Shown: piece by piece, positions 35,761 to 48,394 of the stretch | How the letters are laid out: the number at the start of each line of letters is the position of its first letter | Numbering within the stretch: the stretch's first letter is position 1 | Assembly: GCF_001659605.2 (NCBI RefSeq) | Contig: NC_035174.2 | Span: 21,526,027 to 21,590,026 of the forward strand | Length of the DNA: 64,000 nt | Direction: 5' to 3' | From: Manihot esculenta | Lineage: Eukaryota > Streptophyta > Magnoliopsida > Malpighiales > Euphorbiaceae | Program-made: the position numbers and the translations under genes | The notes under the pieces: generated by a model | Told to the model about the DNA's origin: nothing | The model's input: only the letters and a program-made list of their open reading frames with translations | Database searches by the model: none

Positions 35761-36275
35761 ATATGATTATTAAACTGTTTTTATGTTCTACTCACTAGGC
35801 TCTTGTAGCTTATCCCTTTCCCCTAACCCCAGGTTTGCAGGATCAGAGATAAAGCGGGAAGTCGACTAGAGGCTGGTATAAGCTCATGTAATAGAATAAT
35901 AGTGGACATGTACTATGTAATAGATTAGATTTGTGCTTTGCTCTAGTTTATATTTTGTAAATCCCTGTAAACATGATTTTTATATAAAAGTTTAATGATA
36001 AGTTATATTGAACCAAGTATGAGGCATGTGATGTTTATCATACTAGAGCATTTGATGAGGGCTCTAGTGTGGGTTTTATGTATACAGTTTATGGTGTATG
36101 CACAGGTTGAGCTTGGTATATGAAAATTTTATTTTATTTTTTTATGAAAATGTATGATCATGTAAGGGATTTTATCAGGTACACAGGAGGTATAGTAGGC
36201 TTGCTACGGGTTCCGGTGACCTTAAGTCGACCTGAATCCTAGCACTGGTAGCGGTCCGATTTTCGGATCGTTACA

Positions 36276-36960
36276 TCATCCTATTAATTGAGTAATGTCG
36301 CCTTAATGCAACAATCAATAGAATAATAATAAACAATAGATATGGAAGCAAATATTAAGAAAAATTCAAGGAAGCAATAAAATCACATAGAACTCACAAC
36401 CAAATAAATTGAAACCTCAACTATCCTTTAACTAAAAATAAGGATTTAGCCACACATGTTCATGGCTAAATAACAAGAAGAGTGTTTTCAGCCTCCTAAA
36501 ATTAATTCAGAATAAAAGATAATTCTGTATACCAAAATGTCATCTTTATATAGTACTAAAAATCCTAACTCAACCTAAATACTAGTAACCAAAATCAAAG
36601 TCAAATCTAATGTATATTAGCAGATGAGGATTATTTGTTTATGTCTCAGTTTAGAATTGAACTCTGATTCTTTTTCATCAATTATGTTATGCCTATAATG
36701 TAATCCATAACAGAGTATATCTGGAGTTCAAGCATGACTCTACTTCCTTATCTATTTGTGAACTTGGTTACGCCTATGACTCTTAATTTCAGAATGTAGA
36801 GTCTAAATATGATTTTTCACTTATTATTCTCCAATCCTTATTTAACCTATCAAAATATCAAAATTCAAACGAATCAACCTGTTTTAAATAGAATCAAACT
36901 CAATATCTAAGTATTTTAGAACATTAAAACTACACAAATGTGCATATTATAAAAAGTTCA
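36276..36960 (-). repeat. Athila-like 5' LTR, distal part (outer end unresolved)
   Basis: The Athila-like LTR continues after S3. A minus-strand TATATAAAG-like box at about 36542-36550 could be its promoter. I cannot fix the outer end: the expected duplicate of the left flank (GTTAA before 8622) is not found after a clear CA. One weak candidate is near 37665 (TTCAAGTTAA). Confidence 0.55.
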
Positions 36961-38739
36961 TAAGTATAGCACATATAACGTATATTTTTCTTACTTAAAT
37001 TAAAAGTGGCAGACCCATCTTCCATATTAAAGAAGATGTCATGTCCCACAGTGCTTTTTCTCGGGTTTAGTTTGATTCTACTTGTTATTCCTTGCTGCTT
37101 ATGTTGTGTCTTATAAATTAATATTCCGATTGAAGCTTCACCCTGCATATTTCACATTAAATAAGCTTTTCCACTCTAAAAATTCATGAGAAGACATTTT
37201 TCAGATTAGTATGCATATTTTTATTTGTATTATACCGATCAATCTGTATAAGCAGCTCTGCTACAAGCTGAAGCAGCAGATTGTTGCATCAACAATCTGC
37301 AGCTTGTGGCAACAACTTGCGCAACAGTTTATGGCTGCAGATTTATTGTAGCAATCTACTACTACAGATACTACAACAAATATGTAGCTATCTGCTGCTA
37401 GTGCTAGAAATAGTACAACAATCTGCTGCTGATGCTGCACATGGTGCACCAATTTGATGCTGCAGCAATCTACAAACGCTACTAAATGGAGTTGATAAAA
37501 TTAAATGGAGTTGATAAAATTGCAAAAAAAAAAAAGAAAAGAAAATGTTTGGATTTTCTTGACCATTAGGCCAATAAAAAAAGAAAAATAAACACTCATG
37601 CAAATACATTAAATATATACATCTAATTAATAAATTAGTATTTTCAACTCATATTTTCAAGTTAAAGACCTTCATGAAGTGTTTTTTATAAATAACATAG
37701 ATCAATTATAAAGTTTATAATAATTTTCCTAATGATCTAAAAAGTATAATATAATGAAGTGTTTTTTTTTTTTAAATAAATATTATAGAAAGCAACAAGC
37801 TTACTGCTTACTACTTGCAGTAGCAGCTTGCTACAATTTTGCAGCAATCTGCAGCAGCTGCAACCTCAATATGTAGAAAAAACAATTCTGCTATATTTTC
37901 TAGTATAATTTTTGTACATTTATTATGAACTAAACTATACTAACAAATAATATAATATACCTTAACATGTTGGACTTGCACATTTACACCTTGGGGTGCA
38001 TAAGAGATATTATACATTCAAGTAACACTAGATTGACTCATTTGTCTCTAGTGAAATAGACAATATGGGGAATTACAATTATGCTCTTACTTCAATAAAA
38101 ATTGTTAAAAAATAAATTTATCTCATAAAAACATATTTGAAAACTCCTAACAATATCGAGATAAATTATAACACACCACATTTGGACTTGAATTTGGAAT
38201 ATCAAATGACATGTCCATTATTGGGAGATTTTCATTTTGAGATTGATTTGCATCATTTGCTTGCAACTTAGTAAAGATGATAAATTCCACAGATTAATTA
38301 AGTATTGCATGCACAAGTTATTATACTTAATGAAGTATTTCAGTCCTAGTTGGGATTGCAATATTATCCATTCTCACCTTCCTCCTTTTAAACGTTAGTT
38401 GTTGATACAATGTATATTGATAGAGTTAGTAAATGTATGTATTATACTATATAAGTAGAAGTAAATAACGATAAGCCTATTTTTAAAATATACATACCTC
38501 AGATACAAGTGTTTTGCAAGACTTAGTATTATGTTCAACATGATGACATCTACTATAACTCATTTGTGCCCTTCTTTGATAGTTTACCCATTTTATGTGG
38601 TTCTCCTTATCTTTTCTCCTCAATGTCTTTGGCCGTCCAGAACTTTGTTATGCTTTTGATAGCTTTAAGGGTTATTGATTTTTTTTAGTTCACATGTTCC
38701 TACCTTTCACTAGTTGTATAAAGAAATTGTAGCTCCTTA
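36961..38739. other. AT-rich DNA with CAG/CTG-rich imperfect repeats
   Basis: No gene seen. At 37255-37460 and 37800-37875 degenerate copies of a GCAGCAATCTGCAGC-like unit occur in both orientations, including a strong hairpin. The remainder is AT-rich. Confidence 0.5.
37263..37307. repeat. Perfect inverted repeat in CAG/CTG-rich repeat
   Basis: GCAGATTGTTG (37276-37286), loop CAT, CAACAATCTGC (37290-37300), extended by ACAAGCT/AGCTTGT (37263-37269 and 37301-37307) with a small bulge on the left. It may belong to a foldback or MITE-type element whose ends I cannot define. Confidence 0.6.
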
Positions 38740-41185
38740 GGTATGTCTTCTTGTAATACTGTCGACTTCATTATGAATGATTCCAACTCTTAATTTATTA
38801 TGGTATATATAACAATTGCATGTGCACATGGAATACAGATAACTACCACGGTCTACACATGCATGTTTGATTTTGTATGTTAACATGCCTCTCCTTGCTT
38901 TCAAACACCTTAAACCCCATATCACCATTCCACTCCATGTGATAGTCAAATGCCCTCTCCATGTTGGCTTCAAGCCTTTTCACAACAGCTGGACTAATAA
39001 AAGTGAACAATGTCTCATTCATCTCTCCTTTTCTGTATCCTATTCATGTCATACACCCTGATGTCCACCAACATACTTACTATGTACTTTGATCTAGCTA
39101 GAATGGTTGATCCATTGAAAGCCTCACACATGTTATTGTCATAACAATCTGAATTGCATGTAAATTTGAAAAAAACATCTGCACCATGTAATTAGAGGGT
39201 AGGATAATAAGTTCTCAAAACATCCAATAACAATATTATCCAACTTCTCTATCTGATCCTTGAAATCTTCAATATAAGACCTCTTTGTTGTCCTCCAAAA
39301 TTATTTTCTCAAATCTTATCCTCTCCATCGTTTTTGCCACCAGTTGAATATGTGCATTGCAGACCACCTATGCTTACATATGGCAACTCATTCTTAACTG
39401 TATTGATCAATCCCTACATGAAAAGTAAGATTTCAATATTATATGTAATTTGAAGAAAGTCAATTTGATTAAGTTATGAAAATTTACCTTTTGCATATCA
39501 TTGACAATTGTTAGATTTGAGCTATCTGTTATATTCAAATATGCCTTAAGTAATCTAAGAAACTAAGTCCAGGAGTAGGATGACTCATATCTCACGACTG
39601 CCCAAGCAATAGGATACATATCATTGTTTATATCCTTACTAATAGTAGATAACAGTTCTCCTTTGCATCCCATCTAAGCCTATAATAAGACGACAATCAG
39701 CTAACTAACCTTTCTTTAAAGCATACGTAGAAGCAACTGAATTTATCTGCACCATGTTCAGCTTCTACAACAACTGTAGAACTAGGGTTTAATAATCTCA
39801 ACTCGTTTGCATAATCCCACAATTTTCTATACTCTACAATGTAATTACCAGCTAGCTCACGAAAGATTGCTCTTTTCACTCTCTTGCACATTGTAGTGCT
39901 TATGTCAACCTTTAACTCTACTTTCACTCTAGTTTTTAGTTCTTTGGATTTCAATTCAGGATTTCTTATCATAACATCCTTATAATGGTTCACCAAAAAT
40001 TTGACTGTGACATTTCTATTTTTGAAAACCTTGAAACATTTATGTTATGGTTTGTATGTCTTAACCTTAACACCTCCATATCAGGCATACAAGCTAGCCA
40101 TAATCAACCAAGGACAATCCTGATTACAACATACTCTAAAACTGGTTGGTTAACTTCTAATAAACCTCAGTTGAACCCCCTTATTAACATACTTGATAAC
40201 TGCTTCTATGAATTCCATATTGTTGGCAAACTATTTCCAAAACAAAGGAAGGACGCTCGAATGTAAGATCATAAATAATTCTTTTTGAAGAAGTCCTATG
40301 GATTTCTATTTTACCATCAATATTCATATCCTCTTCAATATTGCCCTCATTGTGTGAGTTATAGTACTTAGTGTCACTACCAACAACACATGTATTCCTT
40401 TCCTGGTTATCTAGCAAGTCATTATCCACTTGTTTGTTTGTAAACTCTTCATCAGACATTGTATTTTCACCAAGTTCATTTTCAATGTCATTATCTGTGC
40501 AAGAAACGGGTGCATATGATGGTATGTTTACATTCTTTCTCTTCTACCTGAATGCATCAAATTCGTCATCATCTGAATCTAATGAGAAATAACTATCTAA
40601 CCCTTCCTTATCATGGTTATGTTCCAAATTGTCTACTTGATGTGAATGTTGAAATTCACTAGCATTTTGGTCATTGGCTTCATGAATAGCCACATTTTGA
40701 ACATCTTGTCTTCCTTCTTCATCACCAACAGGCACTAACATTGCATAATCAACACCATCTCTTGACTCTTCCACACATGCTTGCACAATCTTTGCATTTT
40801 GAGCTTGCTTTAGATGCCATTCCAATAGGAGAACACTTGAAGCACCATCCATAATTACATATGGTTCATCAACATTGTGTTCCAGATAAAAATTAATCAT
40901 ATCATTTGAATCATATATGGTCAATATGTCAAAGGGTATCCTATCATTAGAAACCAGCCTAAGCCCTTTATCCAAACCATATCCAGGTTTAGACTAATTT
41001 ATTGTGGTTTTATCATCGTAACCAAGTTTCCAAATTATTCTCTTAATCCAAAACCAATTGAGGATATCTAAATCCATTATATTGAATGTGTCAAACTCCC
41101 CATTTGCATAGCGCATTTTAGGATCTCTGACAAAGTGACCTCCATGATAATATCATAGTCTAGCAAGTGTAAACATCATCTGTAA
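38740..41185 (-). pseudogene. MuDR-type (MULE) transposase, decayed
   Basis: Minus-strand order fits a MULE transposase. The N-terminal region has YYHGGHFVRDP (about 41150-41115), then PGYGLDKGLRLVSND with the short N-terminal domain ending in VYLEH-like FYLEHNVDEPYVIMD (about 40985-40850). An acidic linker ends SDDDEFDAF (about 40550). The pre-catalytic region has LWDYANELRLLNPSSTVVVE (about 39810-39755). The DDE region has GELLSTISKDINNDMYPIAWAVV (about 39670-39605) and IVNDMQKG (about 39505), and a further block contains NNMCEAFNGS (about 39130-39100). Stops and frameshifts interrupt it. A T-rich tract plus CAG at about 41181 suggests an intron acceptor. Terminal inverted repeats were not found. 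Confidence 0.82.
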
Positions 41186-42573
41186 AAAAAAAATACACTT
41201 CAAATTATTAGTTACACAAATTATACCAATAACTAATTTGAACCATAAGGTACATAATACAAAACACAAATTTTTAACTAATTGATGTATTATTCTAAGA
41301 CTATAATCGATGTTTAAGGAACTGTAAACTTCAAATTACAAAAATGGCAATATTTTAATTGCGAAAATATATGATTTATCTATATTGAACAACTGAATAT
41401 CTGAAATATTGTAATTTCAGTAAATATCGATAGATAAAAACATACTAGAGAGATTAATAGATTGATAATTCATCTACTTCTATAATTTAAAATAAATTCA
41501 GATAAACAAAAAGGCAAGCAAACTGCTATTATTTTTAGTGCATTTGTACATCACCTTGTATTGTATCTTAAAGTAAGGTTATACTTACAAAATAGTTAAT
41601 AGTATTAAAGTGTACCAATGATGCATCTTATACTTATAAAATAAGCATATAGACACTCTTATTATGATTTACAATAATGTTGTTTTATATGAATAATGCA
41701 CCTCAATTACCTTGGAACCATAAATACCTAACATTTATTATCATACTAAAATGCCAACTTAATACTTTACATTTCTAAAAATTGGCAAGAACATGAAAAT
41801 TCAAATATTTTTAAAAAATACATATGCAAATGTAGCAATATTAAAATAGGCATGAGCTTTTGAATAAAAAATTCAAATGATTTCATAAACCCCAATGCAA
41901 TTTACAGACATTTAAAAGGTATAACAATGACAACTTTGATCTTCCCACAGCAATATCATATTCAACAATACATTTGTAAATCAAAACTATATCCACTTTC
42001 ACCATATCATTCAAATATTCACCTTTGTATTTTTTTTCTTTTGTAAAACGAATAATCAAATACTAGATAAATACAGAAAATGGTAAATAAAGAATACCTT
42101 AAGTAGAGTATGGTTGCTTTCTTGGACGAAAGTAAGTGAACAAAATGGACAATCGCACAATGTTGCTTCTCTAATTGCTTGCAGGCGACCAAATCAGTAA
42201 TGCATAGACGAGAGAGAAAGAAGAGACCCTTCTTCAAAGCTGAAACCTTTGGCCATCTATCGTTAGGGAATTTTTTCTTTGAAAATCCCTATATGATTGT
42301 GTTTCTTCCTTCAATAATGTTTCCTTTTTATTTAGGAATCGCAACTATTGAGAAATGCAAGGGAAATTTTTTTGAGAAATTAGGGATTAAGATGAAGAAG
42401 AGTAGAAAAAGGTTAATCGATGGCTCAGTTGAGAAATTTGAAAACTTAGGGATTTAAATTCTTAGTTCCCTTTACCTAACAGGAATTATAACTCACATTT
42501 TATCTCCTGCGCAAAACTTTTTTTTTCTCCAATACTTTTTTTCTCTTTCATGTTATATTTTTTTAATATTAAG
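41186..42573. other. AT-rich DNA, possible MULE 5' flank
   Basis: AT-rich sequence to the right of the MULE. A 92-codon plus-strand frame (42179-42457) has no recognisable domain and lies in low-complexity sequence. If the MULE had an upstream exon or terminal repeat, it should be here, but I cannot identify either. Confidence 0.4.
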
Positions 42574-43614
42574 AATTCCACTTTGTAATACCCGGCTAGA
42601 TTCTGGTATCGGAATTCCTACCATCCGGTGGAATCTCGGATGCCGGAAACCTCTAGAAGGGTAAAAATATGTTTATATAAAATATTTTCATGTATTTTAT
42701 GGTTTTAAGTAAGAAAGAAATTGAGTTTTGAATGAAAAACACCATGGAGACATTTCCAGGTTCGGCCGCCGAACCTCAAGTTCGGCTGCCGAACATTGGA
42801 TAGTTTAGGGGGGCAAGTTAGGCTTCCGAAAGTGGCTCAGGTTCGGCCGCCGAACCCCATGTTCGGCCGCCGAACTTGCATGATTTTTGGAGGCACTTTA
42901 GGCTTCCGAAGGTGGTCTGGTCAGCCCCTATAAAAGGGCTCTATGACCGAAACGGGCGAGCTTTCTCCCCTATTTTCGGCCAACGGTGAGTCCATGCTCT
43001 CCCATGGTTGGTTTTATTGATTTTCCTCAAATCTTTCAAGTTTTAACGAGTTCTAACTTGGTTTTGAAAAGTTTTGGAGCTAAGATCAAGTTTTAGAGCT
43101 TGGAGACCCAAGGAGCTAGATTTCTCCCATCTCCAAGTTTAGATCGCCTCCCCTTTCGATCTCCAAGAGGTAAGAGTAGATCCTTAACTTATTTCATGTT
43201 TTAAACAAGTTTTATGAAAGTTTATGGGGTAGAAATGCATGTTTAGGTTAATGTTGAGTTTTTGGTTAATGTTGAGTATATGGACAATGTGTGTTGTATA
43301 TGTATGTTTGATGTGTTTTTAGTTGGGGTTTAGGATAGTTGAGGCCCCTATGAGCTTATGTATGTGTGTATGCATGTTGAGGAAGTGTTGGTTTTAAGTT
43401 GGAAGGTGTTGGGAGGCAAATGTGCATTGTGGAGGCTGAGTTCTGCCCTTTGGAAGAACTCAGGTTCGGCAGCCGAAGGGACTTTCGGCCGTCGAACCTG
43501 CCTGTGGAGGCAAGCCTTTGGCTACCGTACCCTGCCCCCGAAAGTGGACTTTCAGCTCTGGAAGGGAGTTTCGGCCGCCGAAGGTGCCGCCGAACATGCA
43601 TGAGTTTCGTCTCT
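42574..43614 (+). repeat. Tandem duplicate of S4 LTR 5' part plus flank
   Basis: This 1041-bp segment starts with 10 bp of flank (AATTCCACTT) then TGTAATACCCGGCTAG (42584) and stops abruptly in the leader palindrome cluster (GTTTCGTCTCT). The next copy starts again with AATTCCACTC at 43615. The second unit (43615-44635) is 20 bp shorter because it lacks one palindrome spacer (CTCAAGTTCGGCTGCCGAAC). The duplicated piece includes the flank, so this is a local duplication after insertion, not a second insertion. Confidence 0.9.
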
Positions 43615-43624
43615 AATTCCACTC

Positions 43625-45909
43625 TGTAATACCCGGCTAGATTCCGGTATCGGAATTCCTACCATCTGGTGTAATCTCGGATGCCGAAAACCTCTAGAAG
43701 GGTAAAAACATGTTTATATAAAATATTTTCATGTATTTTATGGTTTTAAGTAAGAAAGAAATTGAGTTTTGAATGAAAAACACCATGGAGACATTTCCAG
43801 GTTCGGCCGCCGAACATTGGATAGTTTAGGGGGGCAAGTTAGACTTCCGAAAGTAGCTCAGGTTCGGCCGCCGAACCCCATGTTCGGCCGCCGAACTTGC
43901 ATGAGTTTTGGAGGCACTTTAGGCTTCCGAAGGTGGTCTGGCCAGCCCCTATAAAAGGGCTCCATGGCCGAAATGGGCGAGCTTTCTCCCCTATTTTCGG
44001 CCAACGGTGAGTCCATACTCTCCCATGGTTGGTTTTGTTGATTTTCCTCAAATCTTTCAAGTTTTAACGAGTTCTAACTTGGCTTTGAAAAGTTTTGGAG
44101 CTAAGATCAAGTTTTGGAGCTTGGAGACCCAAGGAGCTAGATTTCTCCCATCTCCAAGTTTAGATCGCCTCCCCTTTCGATCTCCAAGAGGTAAGAGTAG
44201 ATCCTTAGCTCATTTCATGTTTTAAAAAAGTTTTATGAAAGTTTATGGGGTAGAAATGCATGTTTAGGTTAATGTTGATTTTTTGGTTAATGTTGAGTAT
44301 ATGGACAATGTGTGTTGTATATGTATGTTTGATGTGTTTTTAGTTGGGGTTTAGGATAGTTGAGGCCCCTATGAGCTTATGTATGTGTGTATGCATGTTG
44401 AGGAAGTGTTGGTTTTGAGTTGGAAGGTGTTAGGAGGCAAATGTGCATTGTAGAGGTTGAGTTCTGCCCTTTGGAAGAACTCAGGTTCGGCAGCCAAAGG
44501 GACTTTCGGCCGCCGAACCTGCCTGTGGAGGCAAGCCTTTGGCTGCCGTACCCTGCCCCCGAAAGTGGACTTTCAGCTCTGGAAGGGAGTTTCGGCCGCC
44601 GAAGGTGCCGCCGAACATGCATGAGTTTCGTCTCTGGAAGGAACCTTCGGCCGCCGAAAGTGCCGCCGAAGGTGCATGACTTTCGGCTCTGGAGGGACTT
44701 TCGGCCGCCGAACCTGCCGTTGAAAGTGCTCTGTTCAGCCTTCCTTTGCATGATTTCTATGATTGATTTAAGGTGTTTTAGGGGATTTTTGGAGAGTATT
44801 TTAGAGTCATGTTCATGTATGTTTGGTCCCTCATTTGAGTCCACCTGTGTAGGTTCGGACCCGAGGAACCGAGGACCCCAGCAGTGAGATAGCTGCTTCA
44901 GTGTCTTGTCAGAGCTAGCCTGAGGTGAGTAGAATGACTCTTTATGTTTCAAAGCAAATAATGAAAGTTTTAGCATGATTCACGCATCATAAATGCCATG
45001 AGATATATTAGGTTGTTAGCATTAGAATTCACGAATATGTTGCATTGCATATTATGTTGTTAATGTGGATGAATGTTGAATGATTCTTTAGCCCTCATTA
45101 TGATATGATATGGTATGATGTGATATGGAAGTCCTGGTATGGCCTGCACTACGCCCCTGGCACTATGTAAGAGAAAGTCCGGATGTGGCCTGCACTACGC
45201 CCCCGGCACAAATGGATATATATGATATGATATGTGTAAGAGAAAGACCAGGTGTGGTCTGCACTACACCCCTGGCATGATTGGATTGTGTAGAGGGCTA
45301 TTGGTGACAAGTTCATCCTTGATATGATTTGTCTGTGATGTGATGCATTCCATGATAGCATATGTTTTAAATATTTTATTATTCTGTTCACTGGGCTCTA
45401 GTAGCTCACCCCATTCCCTTAATCCCCCAGGTTTGCAGGTACGGGCTAGATCAGGAAGTCAGCAAGAGGAAAGTTATGTTTATGTAATAGCTAGTTGTGG
45501 ACATGAGAAAGACATTGTAATGTAAAGTATAGTGATGTAATGTAATGTAAAGAATTGTATTAAGGATAGAATTGTGCTTGGCCCTAGAGTATGTTAATCC
45601 CTTTGTGATACATGAAAAGTTTTAATGATATTTTATGTAAACCAAGCTTAATGTATAATATGTTACCCCATTGGAGCATTTGATGAGGGCTCCAATGTGG
45701 GGTTTAATGTTTATAATTATGAGTTGTGCATGTACAGGTCAAACTTGGTAAATGAAAAGAAAGAAAGTTTAAATTTTTATGTATAATGTTGATCATGTAT
45801 GGGATTTAACAGGTATACAGGATGTATGTTAGGCTTGCTACAGGTCCCGGCGGCCTTAAGCCGATCTGGATCCTAGCGCCGGTAGCGGTCCGATTTCCGG
45901 ATCGTTACA
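43625..45909 (+). mobile_element. Solo LTR S4, Tekay-like chromovirus
   Basis: A 2285-bp LTR, TGTAATACCC at 43625 to GGATCGTTACA at 45909, with target duplication CACTC (43620-43624 and 45910-45914). No internal element sequence adjoins it. TATAAAAG lies at 43950-43957, donor-like AGAGGTAAG near 44190, and palindromes at 43800-43895 and 44480-44720. Confidence 0.93.
45133..45275. repeat. Hairpin-unit array with switched arms in S4
   Basis: Three 28-nt units. Unit 2 (45179-45206) has CCGG/CCGG and unit 3 (45248-45275) CCAGG/CCTGG, so the central pair is G:C in one and A:T in the other. Unit 1 (45133-45160) has a mismatched left arm (CCTGG). Confidence 0.8.
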
Positions 45910-47079
45910 CACTCACTGTCCTTAACACACACGTACAACTCACATGCATTGGGTCTGACATGTATATGTCTTTTTTTGTTCTTGTATTGAAGCTTCAGTG
46001 TAAAAATGGCTGAAAAAATAAAAATGGGCATTTTTGAGCCCCCGACAGATGATTCGGGGGCATTTTTGGATTTATTACTACATGAAAATTAAATGACTTA
46101 AGGGTTTAGATTATTGAATTAAAAAGTACTTGATTATGCTATTACACCGCAAATAAAGCAACAACCATAAATTATTGTTGTATATACTTAAACGGTAACT
46201 ATAAATTAAAAAATAAAGGCTTAAGAACCATTACATCTGCCCCATTTTCATAGAACAAAATGATAGTTTATTTATTTTTTCATAATAGATAAAAATAATT
46301 TTATAATTAAATATTAAATAAAGAAGTGGAATTCATAAATAATAAAAAAATGAAACCCCTTTTCACTATTACTTTTTAGGGTATTGGAAAACAATATTTT
46401 TCTAGATTCAAAAATAAATAAATTTCATCCATTGTATCATATAATTCTGTTTTAAATGAATTATAAATATAATTTCACTATTTAAGAGTTATCTTGAATC
46501 ATAGTATGTCTCAACAAAGTCGAATATGGTGATGGAACTAGTATTGCATCAAAGCTCACTGCACAATCGATCAACTATCCATTTTCCATACAAATACAAA
46601 AATTTTTGCTTACGTACACGTACACAGGAGTAACCCTTTCCAGAGAGAAATTATATCTTTTTTCTCTTTCAAAGAAATACCATGCAAACTTAAATACTAG
46701 ATTAGTATCACAATCTCACAAGGTTAAATGTTTTTTATTAACTAAAAAACTTCTAACACTCATGAAAATAAAATAAAATAAAAATATATATGATTGTGAA
46801 CTGTCCAGCATCTATGAATATGCTAGTTGCATATTGAAATAACCCTTTCAAGAGAGAAATTCTACCGTTTTTCTCTTATAAAGAAATACCATGCAAAATT
46901 AAAAATCAGATTCTCAAAAGATTAACCTTTAGTTTAACTAAAAACCATTTACAATATATATATATATATATATATATATACACCACCCATGTATACAGTA
47001 GTTGCATGATTTTGGTCATGCAATTGCTTAGCTTATCTAGCTAGTACACTTGAAACTAAGAAAGAGAGTCTTATTGTGT
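45910..47079. other. AT-rich DNA with an imperfect direct repeat
   Basis: No gene seen. Segments near 46628-46755 and 46841-46950 are imperfect direct copies (AACCCTTTC, AGAGAGAAATT, AAGAAATACCATGCAAA and AACTAAAAA in the same order), about 213 bp apart. Confidence 0.55.
46954..46980. repeat. (TA)n microsatellite
   Basis: About 13 uninterrupted TA units between AAAACCATTTACAA and CACCACCC. Confidence 0.95.
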
Positions 47080-48394
47080 CCGACCTACCTATAGTATGTG
47101 ACTACCCATATGTGTTTTCCTAAAGAGTTACCAGGATTACCATTAAAGAGAGAAGTGGATTTTTCTATAAAATTTGCACCAGATACTGCACCTATTTTTA
47201 TTGCTCCTTATAGAATAGCTCTCACAGAGTTGAAAGAATTAAAGTTACAATTACAGGAATTGCTTGATGAGGGCTTTATTTGACCTATTGTTTCTTTATA
47301 GGGTTCACTAATACTATTTGTGAAAAAGGAAGATGATTTTCTCAGCTATGTATTGATGACAAACAATTAAATAAAGTGACAATAAAGAATAAATATCCAC
47401 TGTCTAGACTAGATGATTTGTTTAATCAATTGAAAGGAGATAATATTTTCTCCAAAATAGACTTGAGATCAAGTTACCACTAGTTGAGAGTTAAGGAGAC
47501 AGAAGTGCCTAAGACTGCATTCAGGACTCAATATGAACATTTTGAGTTTCTAGTTATGCTATTTGGTTTATTAATGCACTTGCAGCTTTCATGAATTTGA
47601 TGAATCGTATCTTTCACCCATATCTAGACCAGTTTCATATAGTGTCCGTTGATGATATTTTAGTATACTCTAAAACTAGGAAAGACCATGACAGACATTT
47701 AAGAATAGTATTATAGATTCTGAGGGAGAAGTAATTATATGCCGAGGTTAGTAAATCTTATTTTTGGCTAAATGAAATAGAATTTTTAGGACGTGTAATG
47801 TCAGTAGAAAGAATCAGTTTAGATCCATAGAAGAATAAAGCCATTCTTGACTAGAAGCTGCTAAAGAATGTTAGAGAGATCAGGAGTTTCTTGAGATTAA
47901 TTAGATACTACAAACAATTTGTAAAATGGTTTTCACTTATAACTACCCTATTAACTAAAATTCTGCACAAGGATGTTAAATATATTTGGGATAATAGATG
48001 TCAAGCAAGTTTTGATAGATTGAAGACTATACTCATTGAGGCACTAGTGCTTACACAGCTCGTATCTAGTAAAGAATTTGTGGTTTACAGTTATGCTTCC
48101 CACAATGGACTTGGTTGTGTTTCTAATGTAAGAAGGAAAGGTAGTTACCTATGCTTTAAGAAAACTTAAGCCACGTTATCATAACTATGCTACCTATGAT
48201 TTAGAGTTAGCAGCCACAGACTTCACATTGAAGATATGGAGGCACTACTTGTATGGTAAGAAATGTCATATCTATATAGATCATAAGAGCCTAAAATACT
48301 TATCCATACAGAAAAAGTTAACTTAAGGTAGAGAAGATGGTTGGAGTTATTAAAAGATTATGACTACATACATATTATCATCTAGGTAAAGCCA
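47080..48394 (+). pseudogene. Decayed chromoviral pol fragment (RT and RNase H)
   Basis: Plus-strand translation gives FPKELPGLP (about 47115), the RT N-terminal region [27 protein letters not shown] (about 47200-47280, given here only as position), RT palm blocks around 47430-47680 (with a VDDI-like box near 47650), and RNase H pieces (YSYASHNGLGCV, about 48088-48123; [16 protein letters not shown], about 48254-48300). It ends at YHLGKAK near 48390. Stops and frameshifts are numerous. It is more diverged than any other chromovirus here and is a different family from CV1-CV5. Both outer parts of its element are missing. Confidence 0.82.

Larger units (their letters stand above)
24356..36275 (+). 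mobile_element. Solo LTR S3, split by CV2
   Basis: The LTR runs 24356-26009 and resumes at 35766 (35761-35765 is the CV2 target duplication) to 36275, about 2164 bp in total. It begins TGTAATACCCGGCTAG and ends GGATCGTTACA. The target duplication is TCATC (24351-24355 and 36276-36280). No PBS or PPT belongs to it, so it is a solo LTR. It carries TATAAGAG (24627-24634), donor-like AGAGGTAAG (near 24845) and palindromes at 24555-24610 and 25140-25380. Confidence 0.93.

Noticed and set aside
37255..37460. CAG/CTG-rich stretch as a coding trinucleotide expansion
   Set aside because: The unit is longer than three bases, degenerate, in both orientations, and no frame is supported.
42179..42457. 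Plus-strand 92-codon frame as a gene
   Set aside because: No domain, unusual composition in AT-rich DNA, no promoter or splice support.
42584..43614. A separate partial LTR insertion beside S4
   Set aside because: It begins with the same host flank (AATTCCACT) as S4, so it is a tandem duplicate of the insertion and flank.
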